From: UBA1351 sp965140555
Lineage (GTDB): Bacteria; Bacillota; Clostridia; Lachnospirales; Vallitaleaceae
DNA length: 64,000 nt
NCBI GenBank assembly: GCA_965140555.1
Contig: OZ223259.1
Coordinates: forward strand, 1,240,001 to 1,304,000
Reading direction: 5' to 3'
Positions 8,461-17,050 of the stretch are shown here, one piece after another. The notes under the pieces are model-generated. The model was not told the DNA's origin and ran no database searches. It saw only the letters and a list, made by a program, of their open reading frames with translations. A program made the translations under genes and the position numbers. The first letter of the stretch is position 1, and each line of letters begins with the position of its first letter.

Positions 8461-10884
8461 TTAATCGATTTTTAATATCAGTTCTAGAATACGTTTTACA
8501 CAAATCGCCATATCCTCTCGTGATAGTAGTCCCTTATCACGAGCCTCTAGTAAACGTTCCGGATAACCGCATCCCATCTTTACATCATTACCGGCTAATG
8601 TTTCTTTATAATGTTCTCCACATGTCCACCAATCTGTTGTAATCATACCGCTAAAGCCCCATTCATCCCGTAAAATGCCTTGCAGTAATTCCTTATTTTC
8701 AGATGCCCGATGCCCGTTAATAATATTATAGGATGTCATAATACTCCATGGTCTTGCCTGTTTTACGATAATTTCGAAAGGCTTTAGATAAATTTCTCTT
8801 GCTGCTCGTTCCGACACACGCGAGTCACTATTCTTACGGTTGGTCTCTTTATTATTCAGAGCAAAATGCTTCACTGTTGCTGCAATATGTTGAGACTGAA
8901 TACCTTTTACCATGGCTGCAGCCATATATCCTGTCAAGTATGGGTCTTCCGAGTAATATTCAAAGTTACGTCCACACAAAGGACTACGATGAATGTTTAC
9001 TGCCGGTGTCAACCATACACCAATGTTATTCTCTTTGACTTCCTTAGCTCCTGCTTCTCCCACACGATAGACAAGGGCTTCGTTCCATGAGCACGCAAGA
9101 AGCGTTGAACACGGCCATGCCGTCGTATAAACACTACATTCAGGGGCAATTCTTAATCCGGCAGGTCCGTCTGCTGTCATAATATTGGGTATGGCCAGTT
9201 CTGCCATATTGCCATAACCAAAGGTATTGGCTACGCCTCTATTCGGTTGTCCTCCTAACAAGTGTGCCAACTCTTCATCCTTCAGCTGCTCAATAAATGC
9301 ATCCAAACTTATACGGCCCTCTGCAACCTCATCAAAGGTATGCATCCCTGATTTAAAGGGTTCTTTCCACAACTGGTAGGGAGAACGCCCCACATCTTTC
9401 GGTGCAAACCCTTCCATTTCTTCTGCTGTAAGAGGAACTAGCTCATTGGCATTCGGATCATTACCTTCTTGTTGCTCCAAAGCTTCATATGTTCCGTCTG
9501 CAAGCATGCGCTTTGGCAATTGAGTCGGAGCCATCTTACGTTCAAGTTTCTCAACAATGGTCGTTTCTTCCAACTCCATCACATTCTCAACACAGTCACC
9601 ATCCGATACTGAACTTCCGATATACAGATGATAGGCTCCTTGTTCCAAAACATAGGAAGAAGCACTGATTCTTCCAACATCATCATAGGAGGCCAAATCT
9701 GTCAAGGAAATCTCTATGACGACGCGTTGTGTTTCCCCTTCTTTAAGCTCTCGTGTCTTGGCAAAACCTATGAGACTTTTCTTCGCTTTTCCTAAAAGTC
9801 CCATGGGGGCTTCACCGTATACCTGAACGACATCTTTCCCCGGATAATTACCTGTATTGGTCACATCAACTTGGATACATACTTGCCACTCATCCCGAAG
9901 GATAGATACGATATTTCTTGAAAATGTCGTATAGGACAGACCAAAGCCAAAAGGATAATTGACTTTATCTCTTGCCCCATCAATGGTTTCAAAATAGCGA
10001 TAGCCAACATAGATGTCTTCCGTATAGTTGACATAATGCTCGGATTCATGAAAATCGGATGTTGACGGATAATCATCAAGATGTTTGGCAAAGGTATCGG
10101 ATAAATGACCTGACGGATTCCCAAAACCACATAGAAGCTCTGCTGCTGCATTGCCGCCTTCCATTCCGCCTTGCCATGCCATAAGTACACTTTGAATAGA
10201 CGAATCATGGGCAAACCATTGTGAATCTACCATTCCACCTACGTTCATGACAACGATAACGTTTTCGAACCGCTCTTTAACAGCCTCTACCATTGCAGTT
10301 TCTGACACGGTCAGATAGAAATCGCCTTTTTCAAACAGCTTGGCTGATGCCTTTGCTAATGCATCTTCGTGTTCCCATAAATTTTGATTTTCTGACTCTG
10401 CAACACTTTTACGGTCCCATCCTTCACCTGAAAATCTTGAAATACTTATGATTGCTGTATCTGCATACCCACTTGCCTTATCAAACAATTCTTCTGATAC
10501 TTCAGGCTCTACCGTCATACCGGGGACGGCTCCGCCTGCATATTGACGTTGAACATCCTTTCTATAATAATCCGCTAAAGGTTCATAAACGTCAATATAG
10601 CCATGTAGGCGCTTTATTCCGTCATAAAGATTGGTTATATAGGAAACCGTCACATCACCGCTTCCACCGCCACCTTTAACATAATCAAAGGTTCCTTTAC
10701 CAAACAACGCAACTCGTGTTCCTTGATGTAGTGGTAAAGTCTCCTTTTCATTTTTTAATAATACCATGCCTTCTTTAGCTGCCTCTCTCGCCAATGAACG
10801 ATGGGCATCGGATGCTGTTACTTTGTTTCCATCTCCCCCCAATGGAATATTCGGTTGATATCTTGCACGTGTCCATTTTTTCAT
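8461..10884 (-). CDS. Beta-glucosidase-type GH3 enzyme with inverted domain order
   Basis: An 807-residue GH3 protein whose domains are in reversed order. The (alpha/beta)6 domain comes first (EGMVLLKNEKETLPL, LFGKGTFDYVKGGGGSGDV), then a fibronectin-III-like domain (DVTNTGNYPGKDVVQVY), and the TIM barrel last (IMTADGPAGLRI, VKHFALNNKETNRKNSDSRV). The nucleophile Asp is in SGMITTDWW near residue 750. This permuted architecture is known from rumen Clostridia. It lacks a signal peptide and so acts in the cytosol on imported beta-glucosides. The start is set by GGAGG nine bases upstream. Substrate (glucoside, xyloside or other) is not determinable here. Confidence 0.92.
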   Translation of the reverse strand: MKKWTRARYQPNIPLGGDGNKVTASDAHRSLAREAAKEGMVLLKNEKETLPLHQGTRVALFGKGTFDYVKGGGGSGDVTVSYITNLYDGIKRLHGYIDVYEPLADYYRKDVQRQYAGGAVPGMTVEPEVSEELFDKASGYADTAIISISRFSGEGWDRKSVAESENQNLWEHEDALAKASAKLFEKGDFYLTVSETAMVEAVKERFENVIVVMNVGGMVDSQWFAHDSSIQSVLMAWQGGMEGGNAAAELLCGFGNPSGHLSDTFAKHLDDYPSTSDFHESEHYVNYTEDIYVGYRYFETIDGARDKVNYPFGFGLSYTTFSRNIVSILRDEWQVCIQVDVTNTGNYPGKDVVQVYGEAPMGLLGKAKKSLIGFAKTRELKEGETQRVVIEISLTDLASYDDVGRISASSYVLEQGAYHLYIGSSVSDGDCVENVMELEETTIVEKLERKMAPTQLPKRMLADGTYEALEQQEGNDPNANELVPLTAEEMEGFAPKDVGRSPYQLWKEPFKSGMHTFDEVAEGRISLDAFIEQLKDEELAHLLGGQPNRGVANTFGYGNMAELAIPNIMTADGPAGLRIAPECSVYTTAWPCSTLLACSWNEALVYRVGEAGAKEVKENNIGVWLTPAVNIHRSPLCGRNFEYYSEDPYLTGYMAAAMVKGIQSQHIAATVKHFALNNKETNRKNSDSRVSERAAREIYLKPFEIIVKQARPWSIMTSYNIINGHRASENKELLQGILRDEWGFSGMITTDWWTCGEHYKETLAGNDVKMGCGYPERLLEARDKGLLSREDMAICVKRILELILKID

Positions 10885-11013
10885 ACTTAACCTCCTAAGT
10901 CTATCCTACAAATGTCTCCATATACTAACTTAGGATAAAAAACGACTAACGTCAACACCTTTTTGATGGTATAATAAATTGAATACTAAAACCATTGACA
11001 TAAGGAGCTTTCT

Positions 11014-12930
11014 ATGACAAATCAATTCCAATATTGTATTATGAGTGTTACGCTTTTTTCTATAACTATGTATGTCATTATTCTCTATAATCATATACAA
11101 TTTGATATTCAACAACTTTCTCAACTTATTAGCTCAATGACAAATGTCTCTCTTTTTTGCGTTTATTTTGCCATTGTCCTCGTTTTCAAGGGCCTTATCC
11201 AACTTAAATTCCATACGCTATTTAACAACTCAGCCCTTATGGGACTGTTCCTATTAACAGCGCTAAGCCTGATCTTATTTTTGGCCTTTGTCTTTATATG
11301 GTACTTACCGACGCGTATCCTCCTTACCAAGAAAGACTATATTCGAGCACTACTTACTGGTGCTTTAGCCTTATTTATGCCCTTAAAACCTATTCGCTAC
11401 TTTTATTACATATTAGTCATCTGCTTTTTTGTTATCTCTATACTTTTTGTTGTTCGAGCTCTTCACTACAAAAAAAAGGCCCAGAATACGGGTCTTATCT
11501 ATATAGGGGCCGGTTCTGTAGGCATTTCCTTCTGCGCTGTTTTATCCGTGCTTTTTGATACATATTACCTCAATTTATTCAATCAAGCGATTATGACTTT
11601 TGTTTTACTGGGTTGCTTTTTATATTTTTCGCATAACTTCAATCGAGAAGCTCAGGCGGGCACCCATCGTCTACAACAACTGGCCATTACGGATGCTGTC
11701 ACAGGTATTCGTAATCAAAATGCTTTTGAACTCGACTTATCCGAATTATCATTTGCTTATCTGTGTATGTTTAATATCAACCATTTTATGGGCTATAACA
11801 ATCTATTGGGCTTTGAACGCGGAAATGAACTCCTTCGTGATATTGCCACCACTGTCAACAACTTGCTCCCGGACTCTATTCGAATCTACCGACATTACGC
11901 CGATAAATTCATCCTACTATCCACTAGCTCGCATGTCGACGTTATCCTCGATATTATTCAAGTGATTAATACGACTTTTGAACAGAAAAGTTTTCAAGGA
12001 ATTACGATCTCTGCTTATTACGGCATCTATCATTGGCATCCTAATAGGGATTCTGATGAAGACGGTGCCGCAAGTCACGCTATTACTGCTTTAGAAATCG
12101 CCTCGTCTATAGCTAAGGAACGCACGCCTCAACTCTACGAATATCAAAAAGAGGATTATCATTACTATATTCATGAAACCGAGATGGAAATTCAGCTAAA
12201 GCATGCAATACAAAATCGTACCTTTGAGCTGTACTATCAACCTCAAGTCCATCATAAGGCTCCTCACGACATCTGCTCATTTGAAGCCCTTATACGATGG
12301 AAATACAATGGAAAGTGGATAGCACCGGACCATTTCCTTCCCATTGTAGAAAAAAACGGCTGGATGCATACCCTGACATCTTTTGTCATTGATCAGGCAA
12401 TGTATGATATTACTCGCTATGACCTATTTAATGATAAGAAAGTTGCGATTAATCTATCTGCCGATCAACTGGTTGATGCCGCTTTAATTGAAACGATTGA
12501 AAATGCTGTACGACGCTTAAGGATATCTCCTTCTTCAATAATCTTTGAAATTACCGAAACCTCTCTGTTCAATGATGTAGAAAAAGTAAGTACCACTTTA
12601 CACCATCTTAAAGAACTGGGATTCGAAATATCCCTTGATGACTTTGGCGCCGGCTATTCATCCATTTATCGCTTTGCAACTTTAGATATTGATGAAGTCA
12701 AATTTGATAAGGTATTTACTCATGATCTTTCTGATGAGAAAATATATATCACCCTTCAAAAATCAGCCGAATTATTTAAGAGTTTTAATCTACGATTGGT
12801 TCTCGAGGGTATTGAAACCCCTGAACAGCTTCAGGCAATCAGCCAAATCCCCATCGATGTATTGCAAGGCTATTACTTCTATCGACCTATGCCGATAAAG
12901 GAGCTTATCGCCTTAACCTCCTCTAACTAG
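11014..12930 (+). CDS. Membrane c-di-GMP phosphodiesterase (degenerate GGDEF, intact EAL)
   Basis: A 638-residue protein. The first ~205 residues hold about seven membrane segments. Residues ~225-385 are a GGDEF fold in which the signature is replaced by YADKF, so cyclase activity is unlikely. Residues ~395-630 are an EAL domain with its key residues present: FEALIRW (Glu near 424), AINLS, FEITET, LDDFGAGYSS, VKFDK, EGIET and LQGYYF. I infer an active c-di-GMP hydrolase with the GGDEF part possibly sensing GTP. An extended -10 (TGG followed by TATAAT at about 10969) and AAGGAG support the start. Its end overlaps the convergent MutS-like gene by four bases. Confidence 0.9.
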   Translation: MTNQFQYCIMSVTLFSITMYVIILYNHIQFDIQQLSQLISSMTNVSLFCVYFAIVLVFKGLIQLKFHTLFNNSALMGLFLLTALSLILFLAFVFIWYLPTRILLTKKDYIRALLTGALALFMPLKPIRYFYYILVICFFVISILFVVRALHYKKKAQNTGLIYIGAGSVGISFCAVLSVLFDTYYLNLFNQAIMTFVLLGCFLYFSHNFNREAQAGTHRLQQLAITDAVTGIRNQNAFELDLSELSFAYLCMFNINHFMGYNNLLGFERGNELLRDIATTVNNLLPDSIRIYRHYADKFILLSTSSHVDVILDIIQVINTTFEQKSFQGITISAYYGIYHWHPNRDSDEDGAASHAITALEIASSIAKERTPQLYEYQKEDYHYYIHETEMEIQLKHAIQNRTFELYYQPQVHHKAPHDICSFEALIRWKYNGKWIAPDHFLPIVEKNGWMHTLTSFVIDQAMYDITRYDLFNDKKVAINLSADQLVDAALIETIENAVRRLRISPSSIIFEITETSLFNDVEKVSTTLHHLKELGFEISLDDFGAGYSSIYRFATLDIDEVKFDKVFTHDLSDEKIYITLQKSAELFKSFNLRLVLEGIETPEQLQAISQIPIDVLQGYYFYRPMPIKELIALTSSN

Positions 12931-14738
12931 GCTTCATTCGATACGAGCTCAATACCTACTAGGCGCATAAGATGTTTTGCATTGGTTGTACGACTTCGTC
13001 CTTCTCGAATTCTATAATCAAAACGAATGGTATCTTCCTCATATTCTTCTGTAAAGTGTTTGTTCACCATTACCTTCGGGTACTTATCCACTAAGTCACA
13101 TAATTCAAAGTCATGGGTTGACATTAAGCCTCGCACCCATGGCTTATTTAAATTGAGAAGAACACTTTTGGCACCAATAATGCGGTCTACTGAATTTGTA
13201 CCTCTGAAGATTTCATCAATGAGATATATCATCGGTTTTTCATCTTTCGATGCTTCAATAATCATCTTAATCCGCAAAAGCTCCGCATGGAAAGTGGATA
13301 TACCTTCTAGCAAATTATCATTGATACGCATGGATGTATAGATCCCCATACAGGACAGCTGCATCGCCTTTCCCATAATTGGGGCACCACAATAGGCCAG
13401 CACCATATTAATTCCTATCGTTCGAAGATAGGTGGTTTTACCGGACATATTCGATCCTGTAATGACTGTATAATATGCATCCATATGTACCGGATTAAGT
13501 ACCGTCTCTTCCGAGTTAAGCAAAGGATGTCCCAACTCTTGGGCTTCTATTTCCTGTTGTCCTTCAACAATCGTCGGATACGTCCAATCCGGATGGATTT
13601 GTCCGATAACAGATAAGCTCATGAGAGCTTCTATGTCCCCGATAACCTCCATCCAAACACCAAGGGAAGACTTATATTTTTTTTCCCAAAGCTCCATGGC
13701 ATAGGATAGATTAAGGTCCCATTGTAGGAAGCTATTAAGCAAAAGATAAATCACCGGATTATGGCTTAAGTCCACACTATAGCCTATCCGCTGAATCTGC
13801 TTAATCGCCTTTGTTGACTGTATCCCTTCTTTTGTCATCTTCTCCATAAGTTCACTTAAAAGTCGGGATTCAAAAGGTTCTTCTTCTAACAATTGTAGAC
13901 GTCGCATATAATGTTCTAACCCTTTTTGTATCGAATCAATATCGCCAAGTCCGTCACTGTACGCTTTACCTACTCTACCGATAATTAACTGCACTATAAA
14001 AAGAATACCCGGAATTATCGGGTCTATGACGTCAAGTACTCCTCCCAAAAGACTTAAGATGAATCCAATACTTGTGATAAGACCTAATCGATGAATCCAT
14101 TTTAATGACACAATGGATGTCTCTCTTGTTTGGGATGTCATATACTTATCTAGGGCTCTTTTTTTATAACGCCCGTTTTGACTTTTCTCTCCTTCTGTTT
14201 GAAAAGCAACACTAAAGTCAACGTGGGTTGCTAATTCCTGTACTGCTTCTTGACGTTTATCCACATCCAGCTTGTTATACATGGGGTTTGTCAACAATGT
14301 TGCCAGTGCTTTTCTACCTTTTTGAGTATAAGCAACGCTTATCCATTGATATAGGGACTGTTCACCAAAAATATCCAAATCCCCGGCATATGGGTGATCC
14401 GCTGTCAAGAATTCTTCGCCCTTATCATGCATCTTTTCCCACTGTCTGTCTCGTCTATTGATATATCGTTGGAGTACTTTTATTTTACACTGAAGAGCTT
14501 CTATCTCTTCTTTTATCTTGTTATACCATACAACGAGTCCCAAGAAGGTTCCTATTGTCACAAAAACAAGCAGTATGCCTAAACCTATCTGATTGCCGGT
14601 AAAGCATACTGCTGCTAATATGCCTCCTAGAAGAAAACTCCCAAGTCGCATCCACATAACACGTTGGAGCAACCGGTTTTCTGAAACAAGCACATATTCT
14701 ATTTTACTACGTTCTTTTAAAAAATCATAAGGTTTCAT
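12927..14738 (-). CDS. Membrane-anchored MutS-family ATPase
   Basis: A 603-residue protein. The C-terminal part is a MutS-type ATPase domain: Walker A TGSNMSGKTTYLRTIGIN near residue 430, Walker B YLIDEIFRGTNSVDR, and LMSTHDFELCDL. The N-terminal mismatch-recognition domains of MutS are absent. Instead there are two hydrophobic hairpins, around residues 28-70 (FLLGGILAAVCF, GILLVFVTIGTFLGLVV) and 210-250 (LITSIGFILSLLGGV, IIPGILFIVQLII). It therefore looks like a membrane protein with a MutS-like ATPase. The function is unknown. Start supported by AGGAG. A gene of this type next to signal peptidase has no obvious meaning. Confidence 0.82.
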   Translation of the reverse strand: MKPYDFLKERSKIEYVLVSENRLLQRVMWMRLGSFLLGGILAAVCFTGNQIGLGILLVFVTIGTFLGLVVWYNKIKEEIEALQCKIKVLQRYINRRDRQWEKMHDKGEEFLTADHPYAGDLDIFGEQSLYQWISVAYTQKGRKALATLLTNPMYNKLDVDKRQEAVQELATHVDFSVAFQTEGEKSQNGRYKKRALDKYMTSQTRETSIVSLKWIHRLGLITSIGFILSLLGGVLDVIDPIIPGILFIVQLIIGRVGKAYSDGLGDIDSIQKGLEHYMRRLQLLEEEPFESRLLSELMEKMTKEGIQSTKAIKQIQRIGYSVDLSHNPVIYLLLNSFLQWDLNLSYAMELWEKKYKSSLGVWMEVIGDIEALMSLSVIGQIHPDWTYPTIVEGQQEIEAQELGHPLLNSEETVLNPVHMDAYYTVITGSNMSGKTTYLRTIGINMVLAYCGAPIMGKAMQLSCMGIYTSMRINDNLLEGISTFHAELLRIKMIIEASKDEKPMIYLIDEIFRGTNSVDRIIGAKSVLLNLNKPWVRGLMSTHDFELCDLVDKYPKVMVNKHFTEEYEEDTIRFDYRIREGRSRTTNAKHLMRLVGIELVSNEA

Positions 14739-14851
14739 TATCCACTCCTGTATCCCTGTCTGTCTTCTTCAGTCAACTATATTATCTTTATCATTGTCTA
14801 TGATACAGGAAAGCTTCTACAAAATCTATTAATGTTTTATTAATGTTCTAT

Positions 14852-15361
14852 CTAATTATACCATTCGAATGCCGGGTAATAGCGAAGGACAACTTTGCCT
14901 ACTAAATCTTTCCGTTTGATAAACGTATCTTCCCAAAAACGTGCATCAAGGCTTCTCTCTCGATTATCACCCAAGAAAAAATACCCATCTTCAGGCACAT
15001 CATAGGGTCCGAAATCGCGTGTATCCTCTTCCGTATTCAAATAAGGTTCATCTAAGTCTTCTCCATTGATAGTTACGATACCTTCGTGAATTTCAATGTG
15101 ATCTCCCGGAACACCTATAAGACGTTTCACATAAGACTTATCATGATCTTCATGGGATATAAAAATAATAATATCGCCTCGTTGCGGTTCATTAAATGTA
15201 TACGCCAATCGATTGGCAATGAGTCGATCACCAATATCGATCGTACCAACCATACTCGCCGAAGGTACCCTTGCATTGACAATGACAAAATGACTTAATA
15301 TAAAGGCTATAAGTAACGCCGGAATAACAATTTTAAGACATTCTGTTATGATTTTTTTCAT
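14852..15361 (-). CDS. lepB: Signal peptidase I
   Basis: A 169-residue type I signal peptidase. It has an N-terminal membrane anchor (LKIVIPALLIAFILSHFVIV), box B with the catalytic Ser (ARVPSASMVGTI), box D with the catalytic Lys (DKSYVKRLIGVPGDHI) and box E (FFLGDNRERSLDAR). It cuts signal peptides from exported proteins at the outer face of the membrane. I use the ATG at 15361, with GGAGG upstream. It overlaps the stop of the nitroreductase gene in an ATGA arrangement, so the two are translationally coupled. Confidence 0.94.
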   Translation of the reverse strand: MKKIITECLKIVIPALLIAFILSHFVIVNARVPSASMVGTIDIGDRLIANRLAYTFNEPQRGDIIIFISHEDHDKSYVKRLIGVPGDHIEIHEGIVTINGEDLDEPYLNTEEDTRDFGPYDVPEDGYFFLGDNRERSLDARFWEDTFIKRKDLVGKVVLRYYPAFEWYN

Positions 15362-15933
15362 TTCTGCCTCCAAATAACAGTCTCCGGATGGCGCTTGGGT
15401 ACATGATGTACGTCATTAGCATCACGATAATAAGCGATACCGTCAGCTTCATTATAGATGTCTAATTCCACCTTCTCAGCAGGTTCTCCTAATGCCAACA
15501 ATAATAAGGGTTCTAAGTGTTCCGGTAACTGAAGAACCTCTTTAACCCTCTTTTTATTAAAGGCGCCGATCATACAACATCCCAATCCGATGGATGCTGC
15601 TCCAAGCTGTATACTCTGTGCTGCAATTCCATGGTCAACACCTGGATTTTTTGATAGTGTTGCATCTAGCAAAATCACTAAATATCCCATAGGACGCTCG
15701 CCTTCTTTCGGACCGCTCCAATCTTTCAGTGCCCCCGCCCATTTTATAAGAGGAAAGATATCCTGACGCTCTTCTTCCTTCTGAACAATCACATATTTGA
15801 GGGGTTGTTTATTGGAACCTGATGGACTATATATACCGCATTCCACCAATTCCTTCAGTGTCTCTTGGGATATGGGATTCTGCTTATATCTCCGAATCGT
15901 ACGGGCTTGCTTCACTTTTTCTAAAAATTCCAT
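15358..15933 (-). CDS. Nitroreductase-family flavoprotein
   Basis: A 191-residue protein. It starts MEFLEKVKQARTIRRYKQNPIS and has the FMN-binding segments SPSGSNKQPLKYVIVQ and AAQSIQLGAASIGLGCCMIG typical of nitroreductases. Such enzymes use FMN and NAD(P)H to reduce nitro, quinone or similar compounds; the real substrate is unknown. GGAGGAG precedes the ATG. The 26-base gap after the upstream TPR regulator gene and the ATGA overlap with lepB suggest an operon. Confidence 0.9.
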   Translation of the reverse strand: MEFLEKVKQARTIRRYKQNPISQETLKELVECGIYSPSGSNKQPLKYVIVQKEEERQDIFPLIKWAGALKDWSGPKEGERPMGYLVILLDATLSKNPGVDHGIAAQSIQLGAASIGLGCCMIGAFNKKRVKEVLQLPEHLEPLLLLALGEPAEKVELDIYNEADGIAYYRDANDVHHVPKRHPETVIWRQK

Positions 15934-15959
15934 ATAAACTCCTCCATTAACTCTTCGAA

Positions 15960-16817
15960 CTATTGTCTGCCTACAACGGTCAAGTGCGGCTTGTGATTTG
16001 AAACATCGAATACTTCAAAACATTGCTCCGGAATATCCCAGTCTTTCTCAAATTGTTCCAAGCACTCCATGACAAAAGACAATGTGTCTTCCCCTCTACA
16101 ATTGTCGATAATCTTTCTTAGTATTGCAAGGGCTTCTTCATCCATTTTAACATATTTCAGACATTTTGCCTTCTCTAACTGTAATTTTTTTATATCTAGT
16201 TCAGAATCAACATGATCCTCCACATAATCAAGTAAATAGTCAAAGATATCTAGAGCCTGATAATAGTTCCCTTGTTCTCGCTCATTTATAGCCTTATAGT
16301 GCATTAATCGCCGCTCACGTCTTGACAAATATTCTGTTCCTGTTTTTTTCGATAAAAATGCTTGTATACTCGTCTGAGGACAGTGATGTATATACTGCCA
16401 GGCCTTAGCAATCCATTTATTGGATCGTGAATAATCCTGTCGAAGAACATGTTCACATTCCGCCTGATAATAACATAGTTCGTATGTAATGATACGATTA
16501 TCATAGGCAATTAACTCATCCTGAAACTGATCCAGACGTACTTGAAGCATACCATAATCCTTATGTTGATACAGATAATACATGTCTCGAAACACTTGAT
16601 AATGGCGTATGCTTATGTCCGAATCTGCAATATCTGCCAGTTCATACACTTCATGCCCCAAACGGTCTGCCAGCATGGCAATCAGTGGATAAGGTAATGG
16701 TTTCTCTCCGAATTCTATGGCTTCATATTCCGACATTGGATATAAATCTCCGATGAGTTGTTCCGGTGTAATCTCTTTCTCAATTCGAAATAGCCGTATC
16801 ATTTCTCCTAATGTCAT
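15960..16817 (-). CDS. HTH/TPR-type transcriptional regulator (putative)
   Basis: A 285-residue protein. Residues 1-65 resemble a divergent Xre-type helix-turn-helix (TLGEMIRLFRIEKEITPEQLIGDLYPMSEYEAIEFGEKPLPYPLIAMLADRLG). The remainder is all-helical with TPR-like repeats (YYQALDIFDYLLDYVEDHVD, KLQLEKAKCLKYVKMDEEALAILRKIID). That layout resembles RRNPP-type or related intracellular regulators. No short peptide gene is visible nearby. The start at 16817 is chosen because AAAGGAG lies eight bases upstream; an ATG six bases earlier is too close to it. Its promoter region carries a 12-base direct repeat spaced by 21 bases, a likely self-regulation site. Confidence 0.6.
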   Translation of the reverse strand: MTLGEMIRLFRIEKEITPEQLIGDLYPMSEYEAIEFGEKPLPYPLIAMLADRLGHEVYELADIADSDISIRHYQVFRDMYYLYQHKDYGMLQVRLDQFQDELIAYDNRIITYELCYYQAECEHVLRQDYSRSNKWIAKAWQYIHHCPQTSIQAFLSKKTGTEYLSRRERRLMHYKAINEREQGNYYQALDIFDYLLDYVEDHVDSELDIKKLQLEKAKCLKYVKMDEEALAILRKIIDNCRGEDTLSFVMECLEQFEKDWDIPEQCFEVFDVSNHKPHLTVVGRQ

Positions 16818-16887
16818 TTCCATCGCTCCTTTCAGACGAATTTCCTGGGTAGAGTATAGCATAAATTAGGCCGATTGATTCATTTTT

Positions 16888-16920
16888 GTCATAAACGTTC
16901 TATATGAGGTAATAAACGTT
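16888..16920. repeat. Direct repeat upstream of the HTH/TPR gene
   Basis: GTCATAAACGTT (16888-16899) and GTAATAAACGTT (16909-16920) differ by one base and lie exactly 21 bases apart, two helical turns. They sit upstream of an extended -10 (TGC-TATACT on the minus strand, about 16854-16862) of the HTH/TPR gene. A dimer binding the same DNA face is a reasonable inference. Confidence 0.5.
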
Positions 16921-16999
16921 ACTCAATTTAACATTTTTTATCTTTTATATAAAGAAAAATAGCTTCGCTACGGATTAGCCTATCTTTCCGCAGAGAACT

Positions 17000-17045
17000 A
17001 AAAAAAGTGTTGTATGAGCCAAATAACTTATGCTCATACAACACT
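17000..17045 (-). terminator. Rho-independent terminator of the GH13 genes
   Basis: Arms AGTGTTGTATGAG (17006-17018) and its complement (17033-17045) form 13 pairs, followed on the minus strand by seven T. It lies just after the stop of the downstream GH13 gene. Confidence 0.88.
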
Positions 17046-17050
17046 TTTAT

